Below, in pieces: positions 1-13,467 of a stretch of 64,000 nucleotides of DNA; position 1 is the first letter of the stretch; each line of letters begins with the position of its first letter. Both the position numbers and the translations under genes were made by a program. The stretch comes from Nannochloropsis oceanica (taxonomy: Eukaryota > Sar > Eustigmatophyceae > Eustigmatales > Monodopsidaceae): contig CP038108.1 in the NCBI GenBank assembly GCA_004519485.1, positions 868,001-932,000 of the forward strand, in the 5' to 3' direction. The notes under the pieces were generated by a model. That model ran no database searches. It saw only the letters and a list, made by a program, of their open reading frames with translations, and was not told the origin of the DNA.

Positions 1-3000
1 GTACTGGCTTGTCAGGAGGAATGGGGGGAGGGAGGAAGGGAGGGCGCCTCTCGTGTACCTCGGCCAACATTGGGGCCGTGGGAGGATGGATCGAATGCAT
101 GGGTTCCTTATGGAAAGGAGGATGAAGGGGGGGAGATCCGGGGGGGGGGAGGGAGAAAGAGACGCCGACGATTTGATAAGAAGGTGCATGCTGCAGTGGT
201 GCTGGACGTGGAGTGTGCTCGCTTGCGACTGTCATTCAGTGAGCATCAAGCAATACTGCTGCAGGCACTACTGTCTCGAGCAGGGCAGAATGTGAAGGAG
301 GGGAAGAAAGGAGGAGGAGGGAGTAACGTGTCTCCGGTTGATAAGCAGCAGCAGCCGCAGCAGGAGAAGCCTCCCGTAAATTGTTGGTATGATCGTCTGC
401 ATGTGACCAGCTTTCGACTTCACACCCTTTCCCTTCGTCTGGTTCGGCACGGCAGTACCGATAGTAGCAGCAGAATAAGAAGCATTAGTAGCAGCGGCAG
501 TAGTGCTGTTCCCCAACATGCTTCGTGGGTATTCATGCGACTGCGGGCTCGAAAGTTGTTTTTGGATCGGCAGGAGCTTTGTGGAGCAGGGATGGGAGGA
601 GCTACAGCAGCAGCTGTACATACTGTAGATGTTCGTGGCGCGTTGGGTGCTTTGGAGGTGGCATACGCAGGGGAGGATGTATATGAGGAGGAGGAGGAGG
701 GATGGGAAGGAGAAAGGGGGATCTTATCATCCTGCATGTCGATGAGATTGGTGCTGCGGTGGGGCCATCAAAGCGAAGAGGGAGACAGGGAGGGTTGTAG
801 GGAGACAGAGATGATGACCTCAGCGCCCGTCTTATTGGAAAGTTTGTTTGAGAGGAGCTTGGCTGTGAGGGCGTCCTCCAGGAGGGAGGAAACGAGGGAG
901 GAAGTGATGGCGGGCGCGGAGGAAGGGTTGAACCCAGGCATGGCGTCGGTGCTGGTGTTTAGGATGTTTGAAACTAGCACGAGCAGGAGCAGTACTCCTG
1001 GTATTATTTCTGATGCTGATTCTGCAACTGGAGGTCTCAGAAGGAGATCGTGGGACGTGTTACTCACGGAGGATTTCTACTGTCGCCTGACCCCGGCCCT
1101 GGTGATGGGGCTGGCAGCCTTCAACTTCCTCCCTTCCTCCATACCCGTTTCTACCACCTCAGTCTCTTCATTTTCTACTTCCTCCTCCTCTCTTTCGAAT
1201 CCGCCTTTGCATGCCCGAATCCAGCTTCGAGCGAAGCTAATCAAAGTCTCTTTTGCCTGCGTCAACCCCATGGAAAATAGTACCAGCACCAGCACCAGCA
1301 CCAGCAGAATTGTTAGAACACAACGGCAGCGACCCGATCGATCCGATTGGCTCATCCAAGTCGACAATCTACTGATCGAGCAACACCAGCAGCAACGACT
1401 AGGATTACGGGAAGGGTCTTCCTCCTCTTCCTCCTTGAAGCTGGCGAGGTTCTCTTTAGGTTCCAATTTCTTCCACAAGGAAGCACTAGCACCAGCAACA
1501 TCAGCAGAAGCAGCCTTGCCTGTCGCTGCTGCCACTCTCACTAGAAGGGGGGGCGGAGGTCACTTTGCTCCTCTTCTAGGTGCTGAGAATGTGACCTTGT
1601 CAATCGTAGCACGTGTGCAACCATCGGCAAGCAGCAGCAGCAGCGTCAGCAGCAGCAGCAGTAGCAGCAGCAGTATGGATGTGCATGTCAGCTTTCCTGG
1701 AGGAATGGTGTTATCAGTGCTCCCTGCTCACATGGAAATGTGTGTGGCTATCATCTCTTTTTTCCGCACGAAAGACGGGGACGCTTTAGAAACGTCTGCG
1801 AGCAGACTTGCCATACGTCACCCCCTTCCTTCCTTCGTTCAAATGGCGTGCAGCAGTGCCTCCATTGAATACAGCAGGACAGGCAGCAGCAGCAGCAGCA
1901 GTAGCAGCAGCAGCAGCGGCGGCGGCGACGGGAGAGAGGGTGTGGAATTGGCTGGGGACACCACAGAGACGATGGCCGTGCTCATGGAAAGCTTCTCCGT
2001 CCGGAATCTCACCATTAATAGCGGCGCCACCACCACCACTAGCAGCAGCAGCAGCAATAACAGCAGCAGCAGCAGTCCCGCAAAACCCAACAACTGCAGC
2101 ACGCTCATCATCCAAACCCCCCAAGTCTCCTTCCAGACGTTTACCGCCTACAAGGACGGCCGCAAAATAAACATCTCTGCCCCCCAACACCTCTCTCTCC
2201 ACTTAAGCCCTTTGAAAATCTACGCGCTCAAAAATGCCGCCATAGAGATAATGAGAGTTATAGCAGCGCTACCCTCTTCTCCCGCAGCAGCAGGAGCGAG
2301 CACGCAGGAAGAGATGTTTGTAAGGGCAGAAATGATGACGGTAATGGTGGACTTGCCTTGGTTAGACGGAGAGTTGCCGCGGGTTGTGTTCAAGTGTCGG
2401 AAGGGGGAATGGATTGCTCTATGTCAGAATGATAATCGTGCGTCCTCCCTCCCTCTTCCTTCAACGAAGGAGCTGACTCAGAACAGATTGACAGTTGCCC
2501 ACATGACTGCAGTCGGAGAGGTTCCTCGACGCCCCGTACCAGTAACAAGGACAATAATAACATCGTCTTTATTAGCCAGGCTGTGGATGGAGAGGCATGA
2601 TACTCAGAGATATGCATGTCTAGCTTCTTTTTTGAGTCCGCGGGAGAGTGACCATCTAAGTGCTGCTCTGTGCTGCAACAGGGCTCATTTCGTGACCGCG
2701 AGAGCAAAGGAGGAAGATGTGGTGCTGGTCCCTCTGTTGATTCCCGAGGAAGAGGACGTGGGAGAGGTGGACGGAGGGACAGAAGGGGGGGGGTTCTTCG
2801 AGATGAAGTGGCAAACGAGGAGGAAGACGAGAACGATGGTGCATATGGAGGTGGGGTTTGCTCCTTGTCAATTTATGCTTTATTTCCCTTTCCTGTACGC
2901 GCTAATTCGCCTAGGGACTCTCGCTACTACCTCCTCGGCGTCCACACGCGCAGCGACTGCTTTAGCAAAAAAAGAAAGAAAGGAGAGGCGCCAGATGCGG

Positions 3001-5430
3001 CGACAAGCGGGGGAGGAAGGGAAGGTGGAAGAAGAGGAGGAAGAGTCGCCCCGCCCTACCTTATTGCTCAAGGCACGGAAATCACAGGTCTTGGTGTTGG
3101 GAGGAAACATACAAGACGCACGTTTCGCCCTTCTTTTTGACTTGGACAAGTTTGTGTTTTGGCGACGGAGCGAGAGAACGGGGGGGGAGGGAGGAGCAGG
3201 CTTGATGGTGACACCTACCGAGATTAGACGGATGGGCTTCAGGACTCATATGGGTCTGTGGAGGTTTGATTCAGGACAAGGGTTGGAGCTTCGACAGGCG
3301 TGGACGCTGATTGAGAGGGCAGATTTCGAGGTGCAGAAGGAGGGAGGGAGGGAGGGAGGGAGGGAGGACGAGGCGAGGGTGGTACACATCTCACCAGTGG
3401 CCTTGACGGTGGGGAGGTTGGAGTTGGCAGTGCTGTGGCGGGTGGTGGGGGTATTCGGTCGCAGCGTGACGCAGGCTCCTCCTGTAGAAGGCAGCGACAA
3501 GCGCACCAATTACACCGCTGCCGCTATTTCTGCTGCCGGTGAAAGTTCGGTTCGTAGCACTCCTGCAGTCGCTTGTGCGGAAGAGGAAGAGAAGGAGTCA
3601 CCAAACATGCGGCTGGTCTGTCCGTACCTCTACTTGTCATTCAAGACCCCTCGCTTTTCCCCTGCATCCTCCTCCTTTACACCTGGATCGTGGACAGGCG
3701 CTCACTCGTCCCTGTCTATGGCGCATGCTGTCGACACGGATACCCTGGCATTTCATCTTAATCTGGAAACTTGTCATATACAAATAGGGACCTCCTCAGG
3801 GCGAGTGGACGTGTCGGAAGTGATCGTTAAAGATTGTCGAAGCACCCACCCTTCCCTATCTTCTCCTCGTCGTCTCCCATCTCGTTCTCAGCACCAACAA
3901 CAGTCTTCTTCGTCTCCTCCACCTTCAGACAACTGTCAGCAGCAGGTACCGCAACAGAAGCAACAGCAGCAGCAGCAGCAACAGCGGGGCCTCGCCCTCC
4001 ACCCCCGTCCTGAATTTATCTCGTCCTTCTCTGGCACGTCCGCCCTTGGACTCACCTGGCACAAATCCCTCGGAGGAAGCACCGCTGATATCTCCCTTCA
4101 ACTCCAACCCTCCACTCTCCACCTGGACCCCCACTCCCTCGCTTTGCTCTCTGCCCTCGGCGGATTCGTGAACCTGAATCTTGAGCTTGTGGCCGCGAAA
4201 GACGCAGAAGAAGCACAGGCTACTATATCTGCGGCTGGTGGTTGTGGTGGTGGTGGTGAGACCGCAGTCAGTGGAAAGCGGAATGTCCCCCTGTCCCTGT
4301 TCCTCCTGCGACGGACCGAAACTGTCAAGCTGCTGACCGACCATTTGAAAGTGGTTTTGGTCGGAGTCCCACCTCATCCTATTCATTCTGCTGCTGCTGC
4401 TACTGCCGCTGTTGTCCCGGCTTCTTTGGAAATAGAAGTGGAACAGCTCTTCAGTAGCTTGCGAACGGCGGGTTATAGCGCGGAGCAGTACCTCAATCTC
4501 GTCCAAGTCCGTGCTCACATTATCAGTTACGAGAGAGGGAGAGACGGAGAATGGCAGGGGGGGAGGAAGTGGCCGTTTTTGGATAAAGCGAATGTGTTTC
4601 TGACGATGGAGGAAACGCGCGCTGTCTTCCGACGCGCGGCTAGCACTCTTATTCTTCCAGCCGCAGCAGCCGCAGCAGTAGCAGCAGCTGTGAATCCTCC
4701 TCCGGTTGTCTCCCTGCATGTGGAGCCACTTCATTTGCATCTCCATCCTTTGGCCATGACCGCAATGCACCCTTTGCTCCTTTCCTTCTCCTCCTTATCC
4801 TCGTCTACGTTCACACCCTCCTTTACTAGTAGCAGTGCCACGCGAATGGCAGCAGCAGCAGTAGCAGCAACAACTGCTACAGCAACAGCTGCAGCAACTT
4901 CACTCACCCATACCAACCTCATTCCTCTCTCCGTCCTTGGCATGACCATGCTCGATTCTCCCCTCCCAGAAGCTGAAGCCGGCACCCTGCTCGCTCGCTC
5001 CTTTCCATCACTTGTCCCTCCCGCCCTCCTCCCCTCCCGCCCTCCCCGTGAGCAAAATTTTTCACATTTCCGTCATGTCCGCCCCACGAAAGAAACGGCT
5101 TCTAAATGTTATTCTGCATTGACTTGGACGTTTCCGGTACCTGTACGGCTGGTCGGGGCGAGATGTTCTAGCACCTTGCCTCTCAGAGGGGTCGAAGCTT
5201 TTTGTGAAGGAGGTATAGGGGCGAAGTATGGAGGGGAAGAGGGTGGGTTGATGGTTCCGGTTATTGTGGAGATGGCTGTGTTTCCAGAGGGGGAAAAAAG
5301 TGACGGTGGTTGGGGAGGAGGAGGAGGAGGAGGAGTAGAAAGGGAGGGAGGGTTGATGGTGGTGGTACAATGGGATTTACGGTTGCAGCTTGGGGGGAAT
5401 GGTAGTGGCGCTGAGGTTGTAGAAAGAAGC

Positions 5431-5461
<31 letters not shown>

Positions 5462-8400
5462 TCTTGGCGTGTGACCATGAGGTGGGCGGCCGACGATGGC
5501 AGCTCAACATCTACTGGGACGAAAACCTCGTCGTGCAGCAGCAGCAGCAACAGCTAGAACAACAGCATGGAAAAGCTCCTCCTTTAGAATACCTGTGGCG
5601 TTCGTTGATTATTTCATTGGCTGATCGAGTTTCCCTGGAGCTCTTCCAGTCCCCGGCCGATCAAGTACAAACCTCAGTGCAATTGACTGTCCCTCGTGTC
5701 CTCCTTCGCCTCTATCCCTTTCCTACAACCGGCAGAGGAAGAGGGGAAGGAAGGAATGACGAGGACAAGGGTGTGGACGAGGAGCTGTCGTTGGTCTCTC
5801 TAAGGGATGTCCAGGCCCTTGGGAGGACTATGAGGAGGAAGCAAATGATGGAGGGTCTTGTGAAGGCGAGAAAGGTCGAGATGGATGTCGTGGACGTGTC
5901 TCGCTGGATGCTTTTGCCGGCTTTTAGAGCAGAGGGGTTGGAGGCAAATTTTCAAGGAGGAAAGGGTGAATATATTTTGCACACACGCGCTCCGGATGCC
6001 TCGCTGTCGTCTCCCTTCTCTTTGCCAGCCATGCATACCTCGTCTTCGTCACCATCGATGTATGATGGGCAGGATGTCGAGGTACGCCATAAGAGACAAT
6101 CGAGCCTGGGGATAGCCCTCGGGAGTTGTCGTTTAAACGTCTCGCGACGCATCGTCCAGTCCGTGGAAGTGCTTCGACAGGGCTTCAAATACAAGAAAAT
6201 TGCCCCTCCTTCGCCTCTCCCGGCCGCCTCCGTCTCGTGCTATCGCTACAAACTCCTTAACCTCACGCAACACTCGCTGTGGCTAGGCCAACATATGACC
6301 AACGAAATGATCCGTCTTTGCCCTTATTCCACGCAAGAATACAGCACCAGGGCATGGGTGGAACGAGCGCCTCGACAGGCCCCCTCCCTGCTGCTTCGCT
6401 TCGCGCTCAACATCAAAACTCTCGCGGAAGAAGGAGGGGAGAAAGGAGGGAAGGAGGCAGGGGAGACAGACAACCCCTCTGTTTGGTCGGAACCCGTCGA
6501 GGTGGATTTTGTGGGGGCGCGACGTGTGTCGTTGCGGACGAGTGGGGATGGGAAGCATGACGACGTCTCCCTGTTGCTTTACAGCAGCAACAACGAGGTG
6601 GTTCCTTTGGCGGCAAATCGCCAGGTACAACTATGGGTGGTGGTAGAGAAAGAAGGGTTGGAAACTCGCATTTTCCTCCACGGCAGTTGTGAGGTCCGAA
6701 ATTACCTCCCCGTCCCCCTCGACCTTCGTCTCTGCCCAAGAAACTCGGCGGCATGTGCTCGACACAACTCTCTCTCCTCTTCCTTTTCTTCCTCAGTGGG
6801 GAAAAGGAATGAGACAGTCGTTCGACTGAAAGCAGCAGCAGCAGGGCTTCATCCAGCTGCTGCCTCCACTGCTGCCACTGCTACGGAATCTGAAGGTAGC
6901 ACGACTACGTTGCTGCTAGACGAGGCATTAATGGACGAGAAGCCCCTTCCTGTCCGTACCAGGAGCAGCAGCTTCCGAAGCAGCAAGACTATTTCATCGA
7001 TTGCTGCAGTTGGTGACTCGGCTCAGAACTTCATGATGGTGCAAGCACGCGTGTCGCCATCCTCCTCCATTTCTTCCTCCACTTCGGTCAACAGTGATGG
7101 AGCATTCGGCCAAGCCATGATCCTGACTCTTCCCGAGTCCGGACATTCCCAACAAAACTGTCCTTCCTCTTCCTCCTCTTCGTCGTCCTCCCTTTTCGAC
7201 GCTGCTGCTCCTGCTGTTCACTTGCGGCACCCGAAGGTGACTTGCACCGTACTCGGACAAGCCCCTCCCACCGGACCTTGCGAACCACCCGTGTGGTTTT
7301 TTTGTCATTTGCGGCGTGTGATGCTTCAACCGCAATTGTCTTCGGCAGTTGCAAGGATAGGGGGTGGGAAGGATGGAGCTGAGGAGAAAAGAAGCAGTAT
7401 GAAGGGGTGGTTGTCGTTGGAAGTGTGGCCAGTCGCGTATATCATGAATTCTGGTCCTTCGGTGGATTATCGTGTGCTATCCTGGAAGCACCTTGACCCC
7501 CATGAGTCATCTTTGCTCTCTCCCGCACCCACATCCGCAATTGACCCTTCGGCTTTCTATTCTTCCCCTGTTACTATTGGCGGTGGACTGTCACCGGCAC
7601 GCGGAGAAAGTGGTGTCATCAGCAGCAGCGGCAGTAGGATAGACGGGACTGAATCTCTGCCTACAAGCCGTGGAGGTAGTCTTAGTATGAGTACGAGCAT
7701 AAGTGCCAGCAGCAGCAGTAGCAGCAGCAGCAGTGGGCTTGGGAATAGCGCCCGGGATGTGGGTGCAGCTAAGCGAGCGATCCAAGAGAAGATTCAGCGG
7801 CTTTCCTACAAGCGTCAACTTAGTGGTGCTTCTACTACTACCAGTGCTGCTACTCCACAATTGGCAGCAGCGACAGCAGCGGCGATGGGAGGGCCCAGAC
7901 ACTCTATTAAGTCTGTCAGTGAACGTGATCGCGACAGCAATACGTGGTCTCCACTGCCTGCTGGTGCTGGAGGGGCTGTCGCTCTTACTACAGCTGACCC
8001 ACGGCATGGCCTAGCGGTGAGTCTACGACAAGGCAGCAGCAGTGGCAGTATCAGCGACGGCAGCAGGAGGGGCACGGAGCAGACCGTTTTTTTTGTTCCG
8101 AGCCATAGTTTGCTGGCCTGGATTCGTGGTGGGGATATGGGGCATTTTGACGCAGCTGCTGCTTTGGACGAGGCACCTAAGCCTCTACTCGACCCTTTCT
8201 CCTCTCCTCCCTCCTCAGGATGCGGAACGACAGAGGAAAAGAAGAGGGCAGTGGGTGGGGGGCTGTTAGGTCAGGGTATGCTTTCGTATGCCATTCGACG
8301 GCCTGCTTTTTTGGGTCCATCATTGCTCCTGCATGTGGTGCCGGCATGGACGGTTGTAAATCATTGTCCGTTTCCCCTTTCATTGGTGGCCTTGACGCCA

Positions 8401-11165
8401 CGGCACGTTTTTGCCGCTACTGCCGGTGGTGTAAGCAGCGGTGGAAACGGTGACAGCAGTAGCACGATGATTTTTGGGGGGGGGCATGGTAAAAAGCAGG
8501 ATGTTGCGTCAGCAGCAGCAGAATTTGGGGGTTTCCATGAAGTGGGGCTGCAGGTCCTGCCCGAGGGTGGGAGGGAAGGAGTATTGGATGTGTGGTCGTG
8601 GCCCTCCAGCAGCAACAGAAACAGTGGAACTAAGGCAGTAGTTCCGGTGTTTGCACTAGGTTTGAGCGCGTCCAGGGATCTGGAGACAGGCGAGATGAAA
8701 ATAGCAGGAGCACAGCGGCATGCACCCTGGGCCGAGCAATCGTGGAGTAAGCCCATTGGATTAGACATGCTCGCAGCCCGTCTTCCTGCTACTATCGCCG
8801 CAGCGGGAGGGGGTGACCACACCAGCAGCAGCAGCAGTAGTAGCAGCACTAGTGCAGAGCTGGCTGTCTTCATCCCGGTCCAGGACCATAGCTGGTTGCC
8901 CTTGACCCTTCGTTTAGTGTGCCAGTCGCTGCTGCCAGCCGTCGGAGGGAAAGATTTAGAGGGGGCAGCAGCAACCGCAGCTGCAGCAACTACGACGACA
9001 ACAACAAAAACAGGCTTGATGACGCATCGATTGGAGGTGCGACCGCGGTTGGTGCTGCAAAGCTCAGTGAAGCTGCCGTTACATACCGCTCTAGCCGTGT
9101 GCTACCCTCAGGGAGGGTTCTACACCACCCTAGAAAACAGTGGCAGCAACAGCGGCATTGGAGAAAATGCACTGCAAGTACTGTTGTTGCAACGGAGTGA
9201 AGATGCTCCTCCTTTGGAAGGTGATGCGGCGGGGTGGATCTCGCCACAGTCGGGCTCGCCGGTTAATACGCCTAATAGCAGCAACACGGAGGTAGCGCCA
9301 CCTCTTCCTGACGTTAGTAGTAGCAGCAGCAGCAGCAGTAACAACAACGCCAGCAACATCAAGAGTATAGATGTGCTGGAGAGGTCGACGAGGCGATGCA
9401 GCGCCGGGAGCATTGACGTGTCTTCCTCTTCCACGTCTTCCTCTTCCCTTTCACCATCAACCAGTCAGACTCGTAACCTTTCCACCTCCTCGTCCGTTGC
9501 ATTCAAACGTGTCTGGTGCCGGGCCTCCAACCGGCATTCACGGATCGGTGAGGAAGGCGAGGACTCTGAGGGTGAGGAGATGGAAGAGGAGCGACGAAGA
9601 AAGCTGTCCTTGGCGGGCACATGTGCAATGGGGGAGCAAGGCAAGTACTTTTCGTACCGCCAAACGTTTCGCCTGCAGATGGTGTCCGTAGGCCAACCGT
9701 TGGTACCGACCGCTGATGCTGCTTTCTCCTCCTCTTTTTCATCCTCCATGTCCTCATGTCACTACCATCCCCTGGAGCTTTCCATCCAAGATGAAGACGT
9801 GAGAGAGATCCACCTCTCCTGTCCTCGGCCCGGAGCAGGCCTCTGGGGCTTAAATGGAAAAGATGTGATGGTTATCAAGCTCTCCTTAGACTTCCACCAA
9901 GGCACGCATTATTTGTTGGTCAATGTGGAGCCAAACGCACCTTTTATCTTTTTGAATCGTTCTTGTCTCTACGACGTGCATGTGGGTGTGGAGCGTCAGC
10001 AGCAGCAGCAGCAGCAGCAGCGATCATCGATGCATAGCACGAACCTGCCGAATGTCTTACGGGAGGCATGGGAGGAGGGAGGAGAGGATGAGGCCGAGGC
10101 CACGCCTTTGACAATGCAGCAATCCATCTGCCTCTTACCTGGGTCAAGGGTAGAGTGGGACCCGCTCCGACCGTCCTTATGGTTATCATCCATCGCAAGC
10201 CTAGCCTCCCTACCCCCCTCTTCTACCGCTTCTTGCACTTTCACTGCCTCCAAATCCACCGGTCCTGGTGCGGGCGCAGGAGAGACGGAAGGGACTGAGG
10301 GAGGCATGGCTGGCGCGGTGTATCGCAGGAGTACCTTCCCTACAAAGCGTATACCCTCCTTCCAGTACCGTGTACGGGCTGCGCTGTCAATGGAGGATGA
10401 TATAGGGGAAGGAGGAAAGGGACAGGGGCAGCTGAGTAATATTAGTGGCTTGGTTTCCAAATGGTCTTCCCTGCTTTACACGGGTGAAGGCAGCAGCGAC
10501 GAGCAACATGCTCTCTCAATGACTTTTGCCTCGTCCTCTTCTTCTCCTCCCATCGGCGAGGAAGGGGGTGCTGTGAACAGCAGTAGCATTGGAAGGGACG
10601 AAGAGGCGGAGGAAACGATTGAGGGATATGCCCAAGAATTGCTGTGTGCCGTTCGGCGTTCGTCCAAAGCGTTTTTGGTTATAACTTCCTCTCACGCCGC
10701 CGGAATGTGCTCTCTCATCATCGACGACAGCCTGCCACATCAACACAACAGCTGCAGTAGTGGCAACACCAGAAGCCTTAGGAAGCTTTCCCCCTCAAGG
10801 TCTGAAAAGCAGCAAGAGCCGCTTGCCATCACGGTTGGGACGCATGTGTTAGAAATCCAACTGCTTGAGGACGAAGCATTGATCGAAGGAGCAGCTTTCG
10901 GCAGTAGTAGCAGCAGCTCCAAGAGCTGGGGAAGAGTGGACCATGAAAAGGAAGAGAGGCATGTGCTGCCAGTGTTGTTGTTTATCCGGATCGCTGAGCT
11001 GCAAGGCCGGTACTATTGCTCTTCATCCTCGTTAGTAGGCGAGGGGAGGAGGGAAGGAGGACTTGTGAAGGGGCACCGGACGGTGGAGGTGAGCTTGGGA
11101 GACATGCAAGTCGACCACTTAGTGAGTGAGGCCGAGTTCCCTGTCGTGCTCTGTTTCCTTACGCC

Positions 11166-11208
<43 letters not shown>

Positions 11209-13014
11209 GCATTGGAGTTTCGCTTCACGGAAGCTCTGTTGAATCCTCTTCTGTTGGGGAAGTGGAGGCCGCAGTCGTACGTCGATACGTTATCGGTGGT
11301 TTGTTCAAAGCTACGGGTCGCGGTGGACAATTCCCTGCTTCACACCATTCACCTACTGCAGGATGACTTGAGCCTCGCAGCTACAAGAGTGGCAGTAGGA
11401 ACACCAGCAGATGGGGAAGAATATGTGTTGGACGTACCAGCCCTTCCTCGTCGTCGTCCTCTCTCTGCTACCCCTCGCACAGCCATCGACGTCACTCCTC
11501 GCCTCTTCTTTCGTTCCGTCCGCATGAGCCCCTTGTCTGTCCTATTGGATGCCCGTGTCTTCGTCCCCGGTTCCGAGGTGTTTTTAGGGCTAGATGGCTC
11601 CCCCTTATTTTTTGAGGAAGTGCGTCTGGCGGACATATCATCAACCCCCCAAGCGTTCATTAAGGGTTTGCTGGCGAATTATGTGGCAGATGCCATTCTG
11701 CGATCACCCGCTTTGCTAGGGTCATTGGAGATATTGGGGAGTCCCGCGGTGTTGGTTTCGAGGGTGGTGAGTGGATTAAAAGACTTGGTCGTTCTTTCGT
11801 CGTCCGGCTCTTTGACGGGTGCAGGGAAGGGATTGTTGTCCTTAACAAGACATGTGGTGGGAGGGACGCTGTCGAGTCTGTCTGGCATCTCGTCGTCAGT
11901 ACGGCGAAATTTGAACCGTGGTTTTGCGGGGAAGGGAGAAAGGGGGCAATTGGCGTTGCAGTATCAGCAGTATCATCACCACCACCAGCACGAGCAACGT
12001 CGGGGGAGTATTGGGGCTAGTGCAGGTGGCGGCATGGGAGCGAAGGAGGGAGGGCGGTTACCCTCATCTGGTGCTTTGGCAGAATACTCTGCTATTGTCA
12101 ATGATGACACAAAAAGTAGCAGTCGTAGTAGCAGCAGCAACAGCAGCAGCTATAGTGCGGGCCTGCTGGCGGGAGTGGGTCGTGGGTTGTTCAAAGCTGT
12201 AGCGATACCTATAAGTGGGGCTATGGGGGTGGTCTGGTGGACATCGGAAAGACTAATAAATACCACAGGTGTGAATCGGGGAATGGAACAAAGAAAAGAG
12301 CGATTGGACTATGGCTTAAAGGGAGTAGGCGCGGTGTGTGGCATGCATAGGGAGGCATTTTATCGGCAGTCGTGTCGGTTGAGGTTTGAAAAGGGAGAGT
12401 TGATGGGGGAGGCACACGGTTTTATGGAGCAGAGGCGAGGGATCTCCGTGTCGTCGTTCGGCGGTAGTGGACTTTTGGGCAGTACTGCAGTAGCAGCGGG
12501 TGGAGGAAGAGGAGAAGGAGGAGGAGAAGGAGAAGGAGGGAGGGTAGGGTGGCTTCCCAGGATGACGGGTGCTGGAGGAGGAGGGGGTTTAAATGTCAGT
12601 ATTGGCAGCAGCTGTACGGGGAAGGAGTCGACGCACATTGTGCCTGTGACGCTAGTGCTGGCGGGGGATGATGGACTCTTCGTGTTATCGGGATCGCATG
12701 GGGCGGAGAGTTTGGTGCTTCACATCGTTTTGTCTTCGGCTGCGTTCATGTTGCAATGGCGGCATGTTAGAGTGGAGGCATCGTCCTCCTCATTGGGGTC
12801 GGAGGATGGGGTGACCATTCATCGGGGCTTGGTCAAGTATGAGAAGGCAGTGGTGAAGAGTGGAGTGTGGTGGTGGCATTTGATTGAGTTGCGGTTGAAT
12901 GAAGAAAGTGGGAAGGGGTTACCGGCGGCACCGCTCAAGTTCTGGCTAGCAGATGAGGAGCAGGTGCGTCTTGTCAAGGGGTTCTTGGCCAGATGGGTTA
13001 CGGCGAACGCGTAA
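1..13014 (+). CDS. VPS13: VPS13-family lipid-transfer protein, 5' end outside window
   Basis: VPS13 proteins are rod-like bridges that move bulk lipid between membranes at contact sites. The frame is open from base 1 to a TAA at 13012-13014, about 4,337 residues, with no intron; the N-terminal chorein domain and true start lie to the left. No ATG opens the frame here (the codon at 70 is TTG), so the start is not in the window. The middle has beta-rich stretches; VAB/SHR-BD-like segments begin near base 6240 (YRYKLLNLTQHSLWLG) and recur to about 10000. The family's C-terminal region lies at about 11437-12360, with AIDVTPRLFFRSVRMSPLSV and the amphipathic stretch LEILGSPAVLVSRVVSGLKD. A last PH-like domain sits near 12640-13011. 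Ser, Gln, Gly and Glu runs interrupt it throughout. AATAAA lies at 13093. Family assignment is firm; which VPS13 paralogue is not. Confidence 0.88.
11167..11206 (+). repeat. (CAG)n trinucleotide run coding polyglutamine
   Basis: About 13 CAG repeats in frame inside the VPS13 exon, giving a pure Gln run. It is the longest pure one of many AGC/CAG runs in this exon (others near 1630-1680, 1885-1920, 5440-5460 and 10000-10020). Confidence 0.9.
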
Positions 13015-13467
13015 GAATGATTGGCGACACAGTGTTGAGATTGGTCGCCGCTGTACAGACGATATGGAAAATTTAGATTCATAGGGAAGCAAAATAAAAT
13101 TCAATGATATACAGAGGATCTAACAATTGTTTCTTTTTTCTTGATCGGCGCTGATATGTTTTTATTATCGAATGAGAACTAGTCTTGTATTCTGCAATGA
13201 GTGCACATCCCTGCGCGATTGGGATTCATAGCTATTTCTAGTTCTTGACTTAGCTGACGTTATGTCAATAGCTCTCCCTCTTACCGGAATGTCTACATGT
13301 GGTCTTGCCCACTTTCGGAAGGGCACCCACATGCAGAAAAAGAAGAACGTTTTCATCTCGTCGGATATCCGAGTAGACCAAGAAAACCCTCGTTCGGACC
13401 AACCTCGTAGACTTTCTTATTGACGCACCATGGACTTACTTACATTCAATGCAGACAAGAGGCAAGA
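13015..13467. other. Intergenic, VPS13 3' end to DUF4336 start
   Basis: AT-richer spacer between two plus-strand genes. AATAAA at 13093 may be the VPS13 poly(A) signal. The rest should hold the promoter and leader of the next gene. No RNA gene or supported ORF seen. Confidence 0.6.

Noticed and set aside
70-72. TTG as start of the VPS13 frame
   Set aside because: Eukaryotic gene; the frame is open to base 1, so the start lies left of the window.
1620-1920. AGC/CAG repeat clusters as a possible CRISPR-like array
   Set aside because: Simple triplet repeats in frame, with no spacer structure.
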